A stretch of DNA of 64,000 nt from Phoebastria nigripes (lineage: Eukaryota; Chordata; Aves; Procellariiformes; Diomedeidae), in assembly GCA_035582835.1 (NCBI GenBank), contig JAYKAV010002464.1, positions 636,203 to 700,202 of the forward strand, read 5' to 3'. Positions within the stretch are counted from its first letter, which is position 1. Every line of letters begins with the position of its first letter. Below, piece after piece: positions 45,401-58,327 of this stretch. A program made the translations under genes and the position numbers. The notes under the pieces were generated by a model. It did not search any database. It saw nothing but the letters and a program-made list of their open reading frames with translations, and was not told the origin of the DNA.

Positions 45401-47428
45401 CTCATGAGAGATGAATTAAAGACATTAGCCCTTCTCAAAATCATTTCAGAGGCAAGCTCCCAAGGGCTACTCTAGATATGTTTCTTTGTACCATTTATCA
45501 TTATTTTGGTTTATAAACTGAAACCATCTATATGTAGAACTGTAGAAAAGTGGAGACAGTCCAATTTATAGGTAATCAATATCGATAGAGTTTTCCCTGC
45601 AATCAAATGGAATAATTATTCCTTACAACTACACCAGAAGTAGAGGTACGACTATAGGTTTGGAAACCAACAATTAACGGTAATGTTATAGCAGCACAAG
45701 CTTGCTGAAGCAAGACTTCAGGAAAGACTATGCTGCACTGGTCCACATGGGAAGGTAATCTCCGCAGCTCTAGGGAAAAGAATGCTTTCTATTTTTGAAT
45801 GGGAGGTTTGTGTTAACTGACATAAGTGCTGGATGACCGAAGTATTCACAAGAGTAAAAACTAAATTGCACAGGTCAACACAAGTGATTTAAGCTCAACA
45901 GGAGTGAGGATATCCAAAAACTCAAATTTGAGAGCACAGCAATCAGAAATTTGTTCCATTTTTGCAGCTACACTTCTTGTTCAGCAGGATAGGAAGCAAG
46001 TCTCTCCATTCCTGAGAGCATGCTGCATCCTCCTAAGGACAAGACAGGAAGGGGACTCCTACACTCTGCCTGCACCGGCCTCTCCTGGGGCTTCCTCTAC
46101 ATCTTTCGAGCTTACTGAATGACTCAGAAGCATTGTCACAAAGCATTCAAACCCAGCCCACAAAACGCAATGCTGCTCCGCACCCACGGTCAGATAATAT
46201 CCCGTCACAACAATGTGCTTCTGGAAGACTGAACTGAGTAGCAGCCCCTGTGTGTGTGGCAAAACTTCCCCTTGTCCCACAGTCCCCTTGTCCCCTTTGC
46301 CCCCTTCCCCTACCCCACATCAGCCTCCCTGGTTGCTCACAAAGTAGCAGCTAGTCATATTCAGCTTTCAAGCTCTAATATTTAAACGTCCTTTTCTTCC
46401 TTTAAACTCCAGAGTAGAGACCACAGAATAACCATTTCCAGGTCTGGGTTGGGACAAACCTCTACCTTGACCTAATACATGCTTTGCTTCCAGAGGCAGT
46501 GCCTAAGCTAGTCCAAATCTTCCTAAGGCCCATTTCGTCATAGCCTGCTGCTTCTTCTCCCTTCACATTTAATGGATCCCCAAGAGAAAATCCCCATCCA
46601 CACTCTCCGTGACCTTGCTGCTACAGTTGCAGGGAGAGTCCCCCATTCTCCCCATGGGGAAGGATACAAGTTGACCAAGAAGTCAATTCTGCCCTCCACC
46701 ATGTATTGCTTTAGCTCCACTTTCCCACAGGGATCCTTCTGGTGCTGTTGGCTCCGGCTCAGAGCGCAGGTTCTTGAGGTTACCGCATGATCCTGTCTAA
46801 ATATGGAATGGCAGCTCCTAGGCAGCACTGTTGCGATGCCAATGGGCACACACCATATGAGGATAGAGAACAACTGGAAAAAGAAGCAACCAGAAAATCC
46901 AGCAGCCAAGACAGCCTTCAAGACCTAGAAAAGTTTTTTTTCAAATTACAAGGGAAAAAGTGCTGCTCCTCATTTAACCTTCCCTTCCTCGATTCATCTC
47001 CAGATCTGTTGTTTTCACTGATGTTCATCCCTCAGCACCCTAGCCCCTCTCTGTCCCCCCAGCCCAAACCGTGCTTACCTGAGGGGTATGCGGATTGCAA
47101 TGATTCTGTCAATGGCAATAGCAAGGAGGCTGAAGATCGAACTCTGAGTCAAGACCAGGACGAAGCAGGCAATGAAAAGGCAGCCATAGAAGAAGGCACA
47201 GAAGCCAGTACTGATGGTGATGGCAAAGGGGATTGCCAGCACACCCACGGCGATGTCAGCAGCAGCCAGGGACACCACAAAATAGTTGGTGACGTTCTGC
47301 AAGTTGCTGTTCAAATAGACTGCCCAGCAGACCAGGATGTTCCCCAGGATGGCCAGCACCGCAATGACCAGTTCCAGGATGATGTAAGCTACGTCTGAGA
47401 GGAAGTCTTCTTTCCCATGTACTAGCAT
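38480..47428 (-). CDS. ADORA2A: Adenosine receptor A2A (two coding exons)
   Basis: A class A GPCR for adenosine at the plasma membrane, coupled to Gs and adenylyl cyclase. Exons 47079-47428 and 38480-39440 join in frame (AG|G arginine codon, GTAAGC donor, TTATAG acceptor) to 1311 bases, 436 residues against 412 in human. Seven membrane segments are readable. Ligand-pocket residues are kept: Phe177 and Glu178 in ECL2 (human F168/E169), CWLPLHIIN in TM6 (W, H and N of the pocket), LSHANS in TM7 (human H278) and NPLIY. Oddities: DRY reads DRI, and the cysteines matching human C74 and C146 are both missing. ECL2 is three residues longer, with three N-glycosylation sequons (NRS, NKS, NCS). The single intron after TM3 is that of the adenosine receptor family. 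Confidence 0.97.
42650..42735 (+). mobile_element. Possible MIR-like SINE head
   Basis: The wording 'gttgagggcactgggctttg' followed by 'attccagctgtgcc' resembles the tRNA-derived head of MIR SINEs, where a 'gagcactgggctttg' stretch precedes 'tcccagctctgcc'. It is short and diverged. Confidence 0.3.
42795..42925 (-). mobile_element. MIR-like SINE fragment
   Basis: The plus strand reads 'ggatattctatccctatta', later 'tctggaaatgcgagacac', then 'catccaggaaat' and 'tgtggcagagcaagaaacca' with 'aacccagacc'. This order matches the reverse complement of a MIR core and tail ('cccattttacag... gaaactgaggcac... cacacaggaag... tggcagagc... gaacccag'). It is old and diverged. Confidence 0.48.
47079..47428 (-). 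CDS. ADORA2A: ADORA2A coding exon 1 (TM1 to TM3)
   Basis: 350 bases encoding the N terminus [17 protein letters not shown]1 ([20 protein letters not shown]), TM2 ([20 protein letters not shown]), ECL1 and TM3 ([20 protein letters not shown]), ending at IAIRIPL plus two bases. The ATG at 47428 has A at -3 and is the only methionine before TM1. The N terminus is six residues longer than human. ECL1 reads GFCAFFYGC, so the middle cysteine of the human loop is a phenylalanine. The TM3 end reads IDRIIAIR. The codon is ATC, two changes away from the usual TAC. Confidence 0.97.
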
Positions 47429-47481
47429 GGTGAGAGCGACCAGGCCAACGTGAGAACGTGCCAGAAAAGCTCAGCGTTCAT
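47422..47481 (-). CDS. Upstream ORF overlapping the ADORA2A start
   Basis: A 19-codon ORF ([19 protein letters not shown]) starts 53 bases before the receptor ATG in another frame. Its stop overlaps the start codon in the string ATGCTAG. The upstream ATG has G at -3. Whether it is in the mRNA depends on the splice acceptor: two candidates are CTGTAAAG, with the exon starting at 47601, and CTCTGCAG, with the exon starting at 47483, just two bases before this ATG. Mammalian A2A transcripts are known to carry upstream ORFs, so a role in limiting translation is plausible but unproven. Confidence 0.5.
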   Translation of the reverse strand: MNAELFWHVLTLAWSLSPC

Positions 47482-50400
47482 ATCTGCAGAGCACTGAACA
47501 GCCAAGACACCTCAAAGCTGCCTGGGGTCTGAAGAGCACTCAGCTGCCAGTCGGTGAAGATTGCTCACACGCACCCTTTTCTCCCCATAGCTGTTCAAGA
47601 TCTTTACAGTAGCAGGTGTCAAGAAAAAAACCCAGGGCTTGCCAACTTCAGCAAAGTGGATTAACCAGATGCAGAATAATTCAAACTCTAGTAGACGAAT
47701 GGACAGGAGAATATCTCACGTAGACATACACTGCTCCCCAGGCCACAAAGTCCAGCAGGCAACACGATACAGAACGTGTACTGTATGGCAGCGTCACATC
47801 GGCTGTGACTTTTTGTTTCCTGTTGACAATCACATTGCTAGTCATGGCTTCCTGTCATGTATATACCTACTAGCAACATCCTCCGGTTCTCTTTTTCACC
47901 TTTTCCCCCTAGGACTTGGGAAATATTCTCTTCAGCTGAAGCAAACATTCAACTACTTCACTTGTAGTTTCCTTTAAAAAAAACAAAAACAAAAACAAAC
48001 ACCACCACATACACTAAGTAATCAGCTCTACGGAGGAGATGGAAAAAGCAAAATCTCATTAAAGTGGCACATTAAATTGATAACAGATATTAAACAGACC
48101 TAGAAGAATACATCATTGGCAAAAATCTCACATTTTGTCTATCCTGAAAGCTGCAGGGCCAAACCCAAGGTTCAGGAAGGCAGTATTTCACAGTGGTGAT
48201 GAGAAACAAGGGACGTTTTGTTTTCGAGGCTACCAACTGAGCTGGCACTTCAGCAGCTGCTCAGTAGTCTGCCCTGAAACACGAGAGCCCCACTAATTAC
48301 GCCTTGGCAAGTGCTGTGGCTGCACAGAGGAAAGGTGGAGGAGCCTTTTTACATATACCTGTCTCCCTCTGATCACAAACACAAGACTTGAGCCATCACG
48401 TGCTGCCCACCCTCATGTACTTTGCCACAAAAGCATGCTGCACCAATACGCTGCTCTGCGATGACACGAATCTTCATTCATAAGGGCACGTGTGGTCACC
48501 ACTCTGTTGCCATACCCAGTTTTTCCTTCAAGTGCACAAATACTGGAACGTGATCAGCAGCAGGGAGAATAGTTCGAAGTATGTCAGACAAAGACATCTT
48601 TGAGGACTTTCCTGCTGAGCATGCACACTCTCTGCAAGGGTCTCTGCAGGTTCCCCTCCTGCAACACCATCATTTTTTTTCACATAAATGTTTATCCTAT
48701 AAGCAAACCATTTATTTGTTATACCTGCATTGTCCATAGTGTTTGTTGCATCCACAGATTCAGGTCAGCATCATTCTTCCACTACAACCACCCAGAAACA
48801 CATCACCAAGATACACTTCTCCCAGAAACACACACGTACGCACAATGCCAACGTCATTTCTCAAGTATACATTCATGTTCCTGCAGTATCATGCACACAA
48901 ATCTGGGACTAAAGTTGGTGCCGCTTGCAAGGAAACATAGTCCCTACAGCTGCCATTTCATGTGAACAGATACACATCATCTACATGCTTACATGCCTCA
49001 CTCGCACACTGATCTTGCAGGTCACCTCGTACCTCTGCTTTCAGACATGGATGCATTTCACCACAGTTTCAGCTAAAAATATAGCAATGGAGAATACAGT
49101 TCCCTGAGCTTTGTGCCACAGTCAAGAGATAATTGTTTGCTGTCCTACCCTGTCCCTTCCAGAGTGGGTTTTAAACCTTATTTAGCAAGCTTTAGCAGTA
49201 ATATTTTCTCATTAATTTAAGAAAACAGCTACTTGAAACATCAGAGGGCCGAGGGAGAGAGAGACACAGCACTAACTGATAAATCACTCAAGCTCAGTTT
49301 CAGATGCAACATGAACCTCCAAAACAAAAGATTTTTGGGACTCCATCCACAGGTGGTCTGGTGTGGTCTAACCCAGCAGGGTTTCATGCCTTCATAGTCC
49401 ACTCTGTTTTAAAGTCAGAAACCTAATTTCTTAGGATAAAATAAAAGGGTAAAGACAGTGATGATAAAAGAAAATATGATTAACTTGTGATTCACATCTG
49501 ATCTCAGGAATATAATCTAATTTTAGACCTTTCATTGATTTAGAGCTCTATTGCTAATGCTGCATTTGAAAGGAAAGTGAACGATTCCTGGTGGTTTGGA
49601 TGTGCTTCAAAAACCTAGCTTTTCCTCCACCTTCAGCAATCTTGTTTATGTGTTTTGTTTGGTTTGTGTGGAAGAAATCAACAGAAGAGATTAGGTTGTG
49701 AACTAGCTATTAAGAGGAAGATAAAGATCATCCATTTAATCTTTTCTAAAGAACAAAAAACCCCAAGACATCTCTATATTGTCTATCTTCCTTTAGCAAA
49801 AACACCTGTTTTCCACTGACCTCCTAAAGATTGCTTGTACTTTCTTGAATTTCAGGGATGCCAGTGATATGCTCCTACATCACTCTGCTAGCATCTGATT
49901 GTCCATTACAAATCCCAATAGGTTTGTTTCAAAGCAGCGGTACTGAAAACTAACACACACACACACCCCCAGCCTGACTTCCAGGGAAGGGGATTAGAAT
50001 TAATATAAGATAGAAATAAAGAAAATCTGGAGGGAGAGAAAACAGAAAGGGCAAGATGAAAAATAAACAACACTGTGCGTGTGAGCAAGAAAGCAAAAAA
50101 GATGACAGGAAAAAGGTGGCAGGAGAAAAAAACCCAACCAAACAAGGGAAGCAGTGGGCAAAACAGGCCCGTAAGGGAAGGACAGTGTGTGTCTGTCAGA
50201 TGTAAGACACAGAGCTGTGCCTGAAGGCTCTGAAGCGGGGGCAAGCTCCCTGTCCCTTAGCATCATGGCAGCAGAGACGATGACAGGGTAATACTCTGGC
50301 AATAGAGGGGGAGCATACGTGTCCCCACTTCCTAACATGCCCACATATTTCCATGCAGGTCAAGCTCATGACCAAACTCCAGTGTCAGGACAAGTTTAGA

Positions 50401-53400
50401 AAAATTTAACAAATTGCTGTGACACACTTGGGCCAAAACTACTGCTATGTAAAATAAAACCACCGTAAACACCCCCACAAGCTACTCTGAGATGAAGTCA
50501 AAAGAACTGAAGAAACTGCTTTTTGAAAGGAGCCAGCCTGAGAACTGGTCACGTTAATCCTGATGCTGAGAGGATTTACTTAAAGTCCTGCTATGTTGCT
50601 CTTGCACCTCATGTTCATACCACATACACCTCAGTGAAGAGGATCAAAGTGAAATTACTGGGATATTCTTCCCCATTTCAGAGCTTCCTTTAGTAGGATT
50701 ATGATCCCAGATGTATTTTGTTTAACCTGACTCTTTCAATGGCTCATCTCAAACTCATTTTCCAACAGGACATGGAAGTAAGTAACAAACCTACACTGTG
50801 GAGGTCCCCCCCCTCCACTAATCGTTAAACACAAGACAAGGCTGGAATTACCTACAGCTCTGCACATACCCTGAAAAAGCACCATGCTGGAATCTGAAGT
50901 TTAATGACCACATCACATACTGTTTTCTGACACAACAGAGTTTTTAACCTTCTACTTCAACTGTTTCTTTCATGGTCTGATCGAATTTTTTATCTTTGAA
51001 TTTGTTTGGTCCCTTGTTTCCCATCCCCCTTCACAAACAGTGGCCTGAATCGTCAACCCAAGCACTAGCCATTTATTCCGAAGCAATCTGTGAGATGTTA
51101 TGTCCAGAAGAGGACAGCATGTCCTTCCACCCCTCTCTGCTCCCAGATGGGCCGGAAAACACTTGGAGAGTTCTGCAAAGCCAGCACATCTCAGAAGAGA
51201 AATGACCGGAGCTGAGCAGGTGTCCCAGCCACAACAAAACATTTTGTGTCTGCTTCAGCGCTGGTGCTTCTGCGGTAGCCACAGACATCAGAAAAAGCAA
51301 TTATTAGCCACACAACCCCAGCACATCAGAGGCCTCACCTGCTACTTACAGAAGGTGCCACAACCCGGAAGGTTCCCCTGTTCGACCCAAACTCACCCAT
51401 CTCACCTCATCCATCTCTTGCAGTGTCAGCCTGCTATAGCTTTCACCCAACATGATAACAAGACTTTAATTGTAGCAGTATTTGCAACTTGCTTTAAAAC
51501 AAGAACAGGACCAGTCTTTCTGCTCATATGGCTAGAAATTTACTGCACAGGGACAAAATGAAATACAGACCACCTAGAGAAGACGACATATATCCAGAGG
51601 CAATGCAAAATTTATTATAGAATCATCTACTTCATGCAAGACCCAAAGGTTCAGCAACCAGGTCTGACAAGACAAAATTAATTAACAACCTGCTTTACTC
51701 ACTGGGGAAGTGTATATTTAACATCTCAGGCCCTTGAGGGATCAATATTGCAAGCTTCTTGAAGCTTAGGAAAAATAACCTGTATCTCACAACCTGCTGG
51801 ACAGCTACAATTAGTATTTCTTCTTAAGCCTATGTTTTATTTTGTTAATTGAATTAATTCTTTCTTGATACCCTGGGCTATGTTCTAGCCTTTTCCCATT
51901 ATTAAATAAACCCTTCTTGCCACTCACAAACCTGTAAAGCTGTTGCTCTGTTCGTTTTTAGTGACTTGGAACACTCTGTTCTCTCTCATATTTCAGCCCC
52001 AATGAAAAACTGCTCCTTGAAAATTCAATAAAGCATCTGAACAGCACGTTCCCATGAAGCAATTCACCACTGGAGCCTAAGCAAGCTTTTGTTTGGCATC
52101 TCCAGTTGCCTTTGGACTAAAGTGTTGCCCCTTCTCCCTCCCGAGTGCCAAAAGCATCGAGGTGAGCCCTTGGCCACTGTTTGGTTCAAATCACCCACCT
52201 CAAACAAGCTCATTTCCTGCTCTTAGCCCCTTCAGGATGAGTTCAGGCATCCCAGTTTTGGATGCCCGTGCTCTGTCACACTGGCACAGAGAAGACACGC
52301 TCTCTGCTCCGCGTGCCAGGCTGACATATATGACAATGCCTGTGACACTTCAGTTTGACAGCTACCCTCAGACATTAGCAAAATCTCCAGGGGATCAGCA
52401 GCTCTCGGGGCACCCAAGACAGTCTATGGGCATGTAACTGATAGGCTGCAGCTTCCCCGGGCTCCAGAGAGGATTGGTTTCTCCTTGTCTGCTTCAGGAT
52501 GGGGTAAGCAAGGCAGCAGGCAGTTCATGAGGCCATAGGGGAGTCTTCATCAAGGCTCATTCCACAGATCACAATGTAGCATCTCCTTTTGACAACAGGA
52601 CCCTTCCCAGGTACCAGTCATGTACAGATTACCTAACTCCCTTAGGGAAAACCCTTGAATTCACACGTGGCTGTAAGCAGAAAATTGGTGCTGCTAAATC
52701 ATTTGTTTCCTACTTTCCAAAGCCTGGAGGGGGAGATGCTTGTCAGTTTTTATCCTCTCTTTGAAATCCCTTCAGCTCAAAGAGAATTGCCCTATCTTTT
52801 AAATCAAAGTCTCTAAGAAATCTTGTCTCTCCCCATTTCTTTAGAGTATCAAGTCACAATAAATGAGCCAATGTGCTCACAGGCAGTACACAAATTCGCA
52901 AAACAACTCAGGCTGTAAAACATAATGAAAACAGCTGTCCTTTCGGGGAGAATAATAGGGAAGGCAGCAGTAGCACTTTTCTGCGTTGCTCAATGATCTC
53001 CTTTCTGAAGTTCAGTATTTTATGAATACCTCACGTACAGCGGCTTCCCCACGCCCCTGACTGCTCACATGAAGCCAGTGTGCTTGGAGCTGTCAGAGAG
53101 CAGCCTCACTCCTGCCTCCTATCGAAGGATGAAGAGATGGGGCTGGGTGGGGCAGGAAACAGGAGGAAGGAGGCATCACCCATCTAAGACAGACATACTT
53201 TTTCTGGTTTCCCTATTTGCTTTATTATTGGCTGCTGGCTAAATGATCTTTTAGGTCATCTGCTTACAGTAATAGGAGGAAATTAAATATTAATAATAGA
53301 CTATTTCCCTCTAGACCGCTCTTTGTTAACAAAGGATACAAGTGAAACAAAGCAGGCAAAATTATCAGCACACCATGCTCTTGGTTTTCAGGTACCTGGA

Positions 53401-56400
53401 GCACTTGCAGTTTCCCTCAACCTTCCCTGGAGTTGCAGATGCCTTGCACACCTGCCTGTGTGGACACCCATACAAGCGCAGAACACGGTGATGTCTGAAA
53501 ATCCTTGTTCTATCAAGGGGCTCCACGTGGCAGTTTGACCCTTCCAGAGGATCGTTTCAGACTTTATCCAAAACATCATCTGAGCCACTAATGCTCTGAC
53601 TGCAAAAAATGCAGGGCCAAGAATCTTTTGAAACACAGAGCTTGTCTCTAGTTGGGGAATGAAGTCTTCCTCCAGTGTAAACCCTACAGTGGGGTAACAA
53701 GGTTTCTGGATTGGCTTTGCAAATTCTCCAGAAATACTGAGTAAAATGAAGGCTTCAGCTTTACTAAACTTGGTCTAATCCCCTCTTACAGGAAAGCAGT
53801 ATCCCTCCAATACTTAAAACCTTCACTCCATGTACTTGTGAAAGGCAAAAGAAATGGCTCTTCAGAGATCTGTACTGTCCCTGATCTTTGTCTGTCAGTT
53901 CAGACATGAGGAAGAGGGACAACATTTCTGCTTTACATTTCCATCTCTGCTGCAGTCCAGGCCAAAAAAGGAGGCTATACTCAGAGCAAGAACAAGCATG
54001 GTGAATCTGGGTGTAAAGTCTTTATCAACTAGGGGATTACTAGAGACATTCATAGCGCTGCAGCAGTGACAGCAACAAAAGGCATAATAAAATCATACCC
54101 TTCAAGCCTGTCCCATGTCTCTCTTCTCCTCCTGTTTATAACCCATACAAAAATCACAAAAATGCCCAAAAAGTGAAACCCCACTGAACAATAAGCAAAG
54201 GTTGTGACACAGATGGGCTGGCTAATAGGAATGGCTAATGCAAAACCAGTATTTCAGCTTTGCCTCCTGCCCTCCAAGGGCTAGAAGTGGATTAATTTTT
54301 ATTGCAGTAGCGGAAGAGAAGACTAGAACAGAAGACATTTGACCGTTTTTTTTTTTCCTAAGTGGAGGTTATAAATGTTTAAAAGCAAGGAAAAAAACCT
54401 CACAGTAATTATTCCCATTCTAATGGTCACAAAAAGCCAGGGAGAGCAAAACTAAGTAAGGCTGAATGACCAGCAGTTAAATAAGCCAGATCAAACAAAC
54501 AAACAAAAGGGAAAAGGTTCCCCCATGCTCACTAGAGTAAAGTCTCACTGGGCAGCAGGCATCATACTATATTGCCAAAAGGCACAGAAACATGTTGGAT
54601 TTTCGAGCAAACCATATGTATCCAGGATTGATGATGTTGATTTACCTACAGTGGCATTTCCAAAAATAAAAAATAGAGCATTTGGATAAACTTTCGTAAG
54701 ACAGACATGTAAAAAAGGATAATTAAAACCATGTACCATGGCCAGAACAAGTTACTACTGCCAATATCATCCACAATGTCTCTGAGGATCCAGTTTTCCT
54801 TTCCTGTGTGAGGGAAGAACCCAAAAGCAAACTTTGCCTCCCCACGGCCCTACTAAGGCCAGCTGTGTTCATACATAAGGAGCGTTTCCTTCAAGAACAA
54901 AATAAGAGAAATGAGGAAACAGGATATCAAGAAGAGGTGACCCACTGAGGAATACAGGCAAGGGAGGGATTTGCTCTGAAAATATTTATCGTATTGCTAA
55001 TGTATCCATTCTGGTATATTTTAAAATAATGGAGTAGACTTCTCTCCAGAGGTGACTTCACCTCTCATTTCTATATGAAGCTTCCAGACAGGCAGTTGAG
55101 AATTGGGTACATCTGTTTATTTTCCTGCATTTTTATCCAGTTGTTCCCAAACCCTATTTGCCTTCTCTAACTACAGGTTTGCTCTCCAGCAGGCCTAGTG
55201 AGCCCTGCTCTCTCTCCTCCAAACACCGTCCTTCTGCAGGTTTTAAGTAGTGTTTGCCTGAGCTCTGCCAGTGAAACAAAAACTCACTCAACTCCAGTGC
55301 AGGGAGTGTTGTGGTACCAGGTCAACCAGCTTCCTATCTTCTACAGTAGCAGGAATATAACTCTTTCCATCTCTCTCCATGTAACTTAAAATGATTCCCC
55401 AGCTGTCCTTCCCTATCCTGATGAAGGCACTGTACAATTTGAACAGAGATAAGCAAATTCTACCTGCCTCTGAGCCAAAGCAAAGCTGTCTCACTGCATT
55501 AGCTCATCCGTGGCTCATATGCTGACCCCTCTGAGCAAGGGTTATTACTGAGGACTCACCATGAAGCTCCCATTATCACCCAAGTGGTTTGACTCATACC
55601 CACCCACAGTATGAAAAGCAGTCAAGCCTCCATTGGGTTGCTAACACAGCCCATCACATCCTTCCTCCCCAACTTACTCCCTTCTCTTATCAATTTAAGC
55701 AGTGACACAGCAGCAGCACTCAGCCCGAGCTCCACAGAGCCTGCCCTGCTGATATGGCAGCAGAGCCCGTCCGACCACCCCCAACACTCCCCCATCCTCT
55801 GCCCCTGCACAGCCCACCTCACTGACTGCTGTTTGCTCTATATGGACTGTTCACTGCTGGCTCAATCTCGGGGATCGAGCACATGCTCCCCGTGCCTTGC
55901 AATACTGGCTGATTTTCGGCCAACACAAGAAACCCTATTTTCTCCCATGCCCCAGGGTGTGTCCTGGCCCCTTGCACCCCCAGGCTGTGCACCAGTATGT
56001 TTTACCCAACTCATTTCACCTCAGGTTGTCAATCAGCTACCAGTGAAAAAGCATTTAGACAGGTGACAATGCTGGTGTTGTGTGCTCATCCCAAAAGCAG
56101 GCAAAGGCTACAATAACAAATTTTCTGCCTCCTTGGTTTGTTTCCAGCAACTTTCCCTCTTCCATTTTTTAAGGTACTTACCCTGATTCACTAATGCTTA
56201 TTTACTCTGTCATGCCTCATCATCCCGTTAGTGTTTCTGTCTCAGTCTCAAAGCTATTTAAGACATTTTTAGGACTGCCACCCTCTGTGGATAAGGAGGA
56301 GTTGATGCTCTGATGATGTCTCAAGGCCATATGCCCTTACTTTGTCCCTCCCTCTTCTCTTTGCTATGACTTGTACCATACTTCTGTCACTCTTGCAAAG

Positions 56401-58180
56401 TGACTTTCATTTTCACTATCACAGTCAGCCACGCCAATACAAACCTTTCTAGAGGTACTCAAAGCAACTTTTTTTTTTCAAGTCCTTGATTATAATCCGA
56501 TTTATTAAGAATTCTCCAGTGTCACTGCTTACTGATCCCAAACTCTCAGTGTTTAGCTGGTGCTCTGAGGACTCTAACGAAGTCCCTCCTTCATTTCCTA
56601 AGTCCTTGTGCTGTGGTAAAAGCACATCCGCTTACAAGTAACAGCCTGCTACCTCTGCCCGCTTCCTCCTCTGACTGCTCGGGCCAGAGATGCTGATGTT
56701 CTGGGGTGGAGAGAGCATGCAACTGCTGGTGAAAATGACATTTCTAGTCATCAGTTTCTCTCCTTCTGCATCAAACCATTGCACTGGAGAACCAGTAGCC
56801 ATTCATAAATCACTTTAGAAAACATTTTACCAGACTTGCTAACTGTTTATGAGTTAGTGTGCTTGTTTAGAGGAAGCAGAAAGGCAAGGAGAGCAGCAGC
56901 AAGTACCCCACTACAATACAGACATCTCTACCATGCTTGGGAAGCGGCCCTTTTCTCCTATGAAAACTTAAGATATTTTACAGTTTCTGCACAATAAGAG
57001 ATCATAAAAAGCTCCAGCTGTAAAGAAACCTGCAATCATTTCTCAAATGCATGACAACCACAATCCTCACACCTTGCTGAACAAGGATAAACCAAAAAAG
57101 ACTCCCAAGGCAAATTCCTTAGGGATTGTGGCATTTGACTCCAAATACAAAAGATGTCAGTCAAGCAGAAATGGATCCCAGCGAGGCACCCAGAACAGAC
57201 ATCCCCAAGACTTTAGGATGGTTTCTCCCAAGTGGACTGTGTCCATCTCTTGCCTACTGTAATCATACAGCTAGGCTGTACTCTGGCTACATGGAGGAAA
57301 AGGAAGATTTCTCTTTTGGAATGGGGTAGGAGAGACAACAAAAACTGTCAATGAATCACCTTTCCAGTCTTCAGCCCATGAATACAGCTTCTTACCTTTC
57401 TATATCCTGCAAGAGCTGACATCATACAGTTGTACCAGAGAGAAAGAATCATGTAACTACGTTGAATCTGCCAGAATCCTCTATGTCTACCCATGTTATA
57501 ACCCTAAATGAATCATAATGGTCAAGCAGAGTTTGGATCAGCATTTAGCAAGACACAGGATGACATAAAACAAAAGATTAACGTGTTTTAGGTGCTTGAC
57601 AAAGTTAGGTGCCTCAGTTTTAACAGGTCCAGCTAAAGAGGCCTGATTTCTGGGAGGGAAGCACTTTTTGGAATCAGGGTATTTTAAGGAATCCCTGGCT
57701 AAGTAGCCATTAGCACAGGTCATTTTTTGCGAAAAATCCAGGCTGCAGAACATTTAAAAAACTTTTTAAAAGTCAGCGTGCTTCCCCACACATGGTCCAG
57801 GAACTGCAATGGTGCTGGTGCCAGCCCAAGTCAGTCTGATGTTATTTTCCATCATCCCATTGAACCTGGGCACTGATCTGTGGATCGGACGTATGTGGAA
57901 ACTGTAATTATTCAAATCAATTTCAATCACGTGCCGCTCTTCTGAAGATTATATTAAAGAGCCACATACCTCTTAGCTGTCTTTTATCCTGGGAAATGTT
58001 TCCTATGGAAAATCCCAGTCTGTGCCCAAGTATATGGATCTCATACCGATACCAAAGTTGTTAACACCACAGAATATGATATTTAACAGCCTACTTCCCT
58101 TAACTCCTTAACCTCAACAACTGATTCATACCAGGATCTGACAATCCTATTCTGGGGAAACCTCAATAACCAAAATGATA

Positions 58181-58210
58181 GGTCAGTTGGTAGAGGGTCA
58201 GTTGGTAGAG
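58181..58210. repeat. Tandem duplication, 15 bp x 2
   Basis: ggtcagttggtagag is repeated exactly at 58181-58195 and 58196-58210. Confidence 0.95.
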
Positions 58211-58304
58211 GACTTTCCCAGTACAAGAAGGGGGATGTGGGTAACAGGCCAACATTACAGAACAGGCAAAGAGAGCAGAAACACTTATGCTCCCCTAGTA
58301 AGAG

Positions 58305-58327
58305 AAAAAAAAAAGGGGGGGGGGGGG
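58305..58327 (+). repeat. Homopolymer A10-G13 run
   Basis: Ten A (58305-58314) are followed directly by thirteen G (58315-58327). Long G runs are hard to sequence, so the length may be inexact. Confidence 0.9.

Larger units (their letters stand above)
39441..47078 (-). other. ADORA2A: ADORA2A intron between coding exons
   Basis: A 7.6-kb intron with GTAAGC at the 5' end and TTATAG at the 3' end, at the family's conserved position just after TM3. It holds MIR-like SINE remains at 42650-42735 and 42795-42925. A minus-strand open frame of 201 codons (41846-42451) has no recognisable domain. Confidence 0.9.

Noticed and set aside
46787..47398. Plus-strand open frame of 203 codons overlapping ADORA2A coding exon 1
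   Set aside because: About half of it is the exact antisense of a strongly conserved receptor exon, whose codon bias keeps the opposite frame open. The rest has no domain or splice support.
55611..56066. Plus-strand open frame of 151 codons
   Set aside because: No known domain, C- and T-rich composition, and no splice or start context. Its length is expected by chance in this window.
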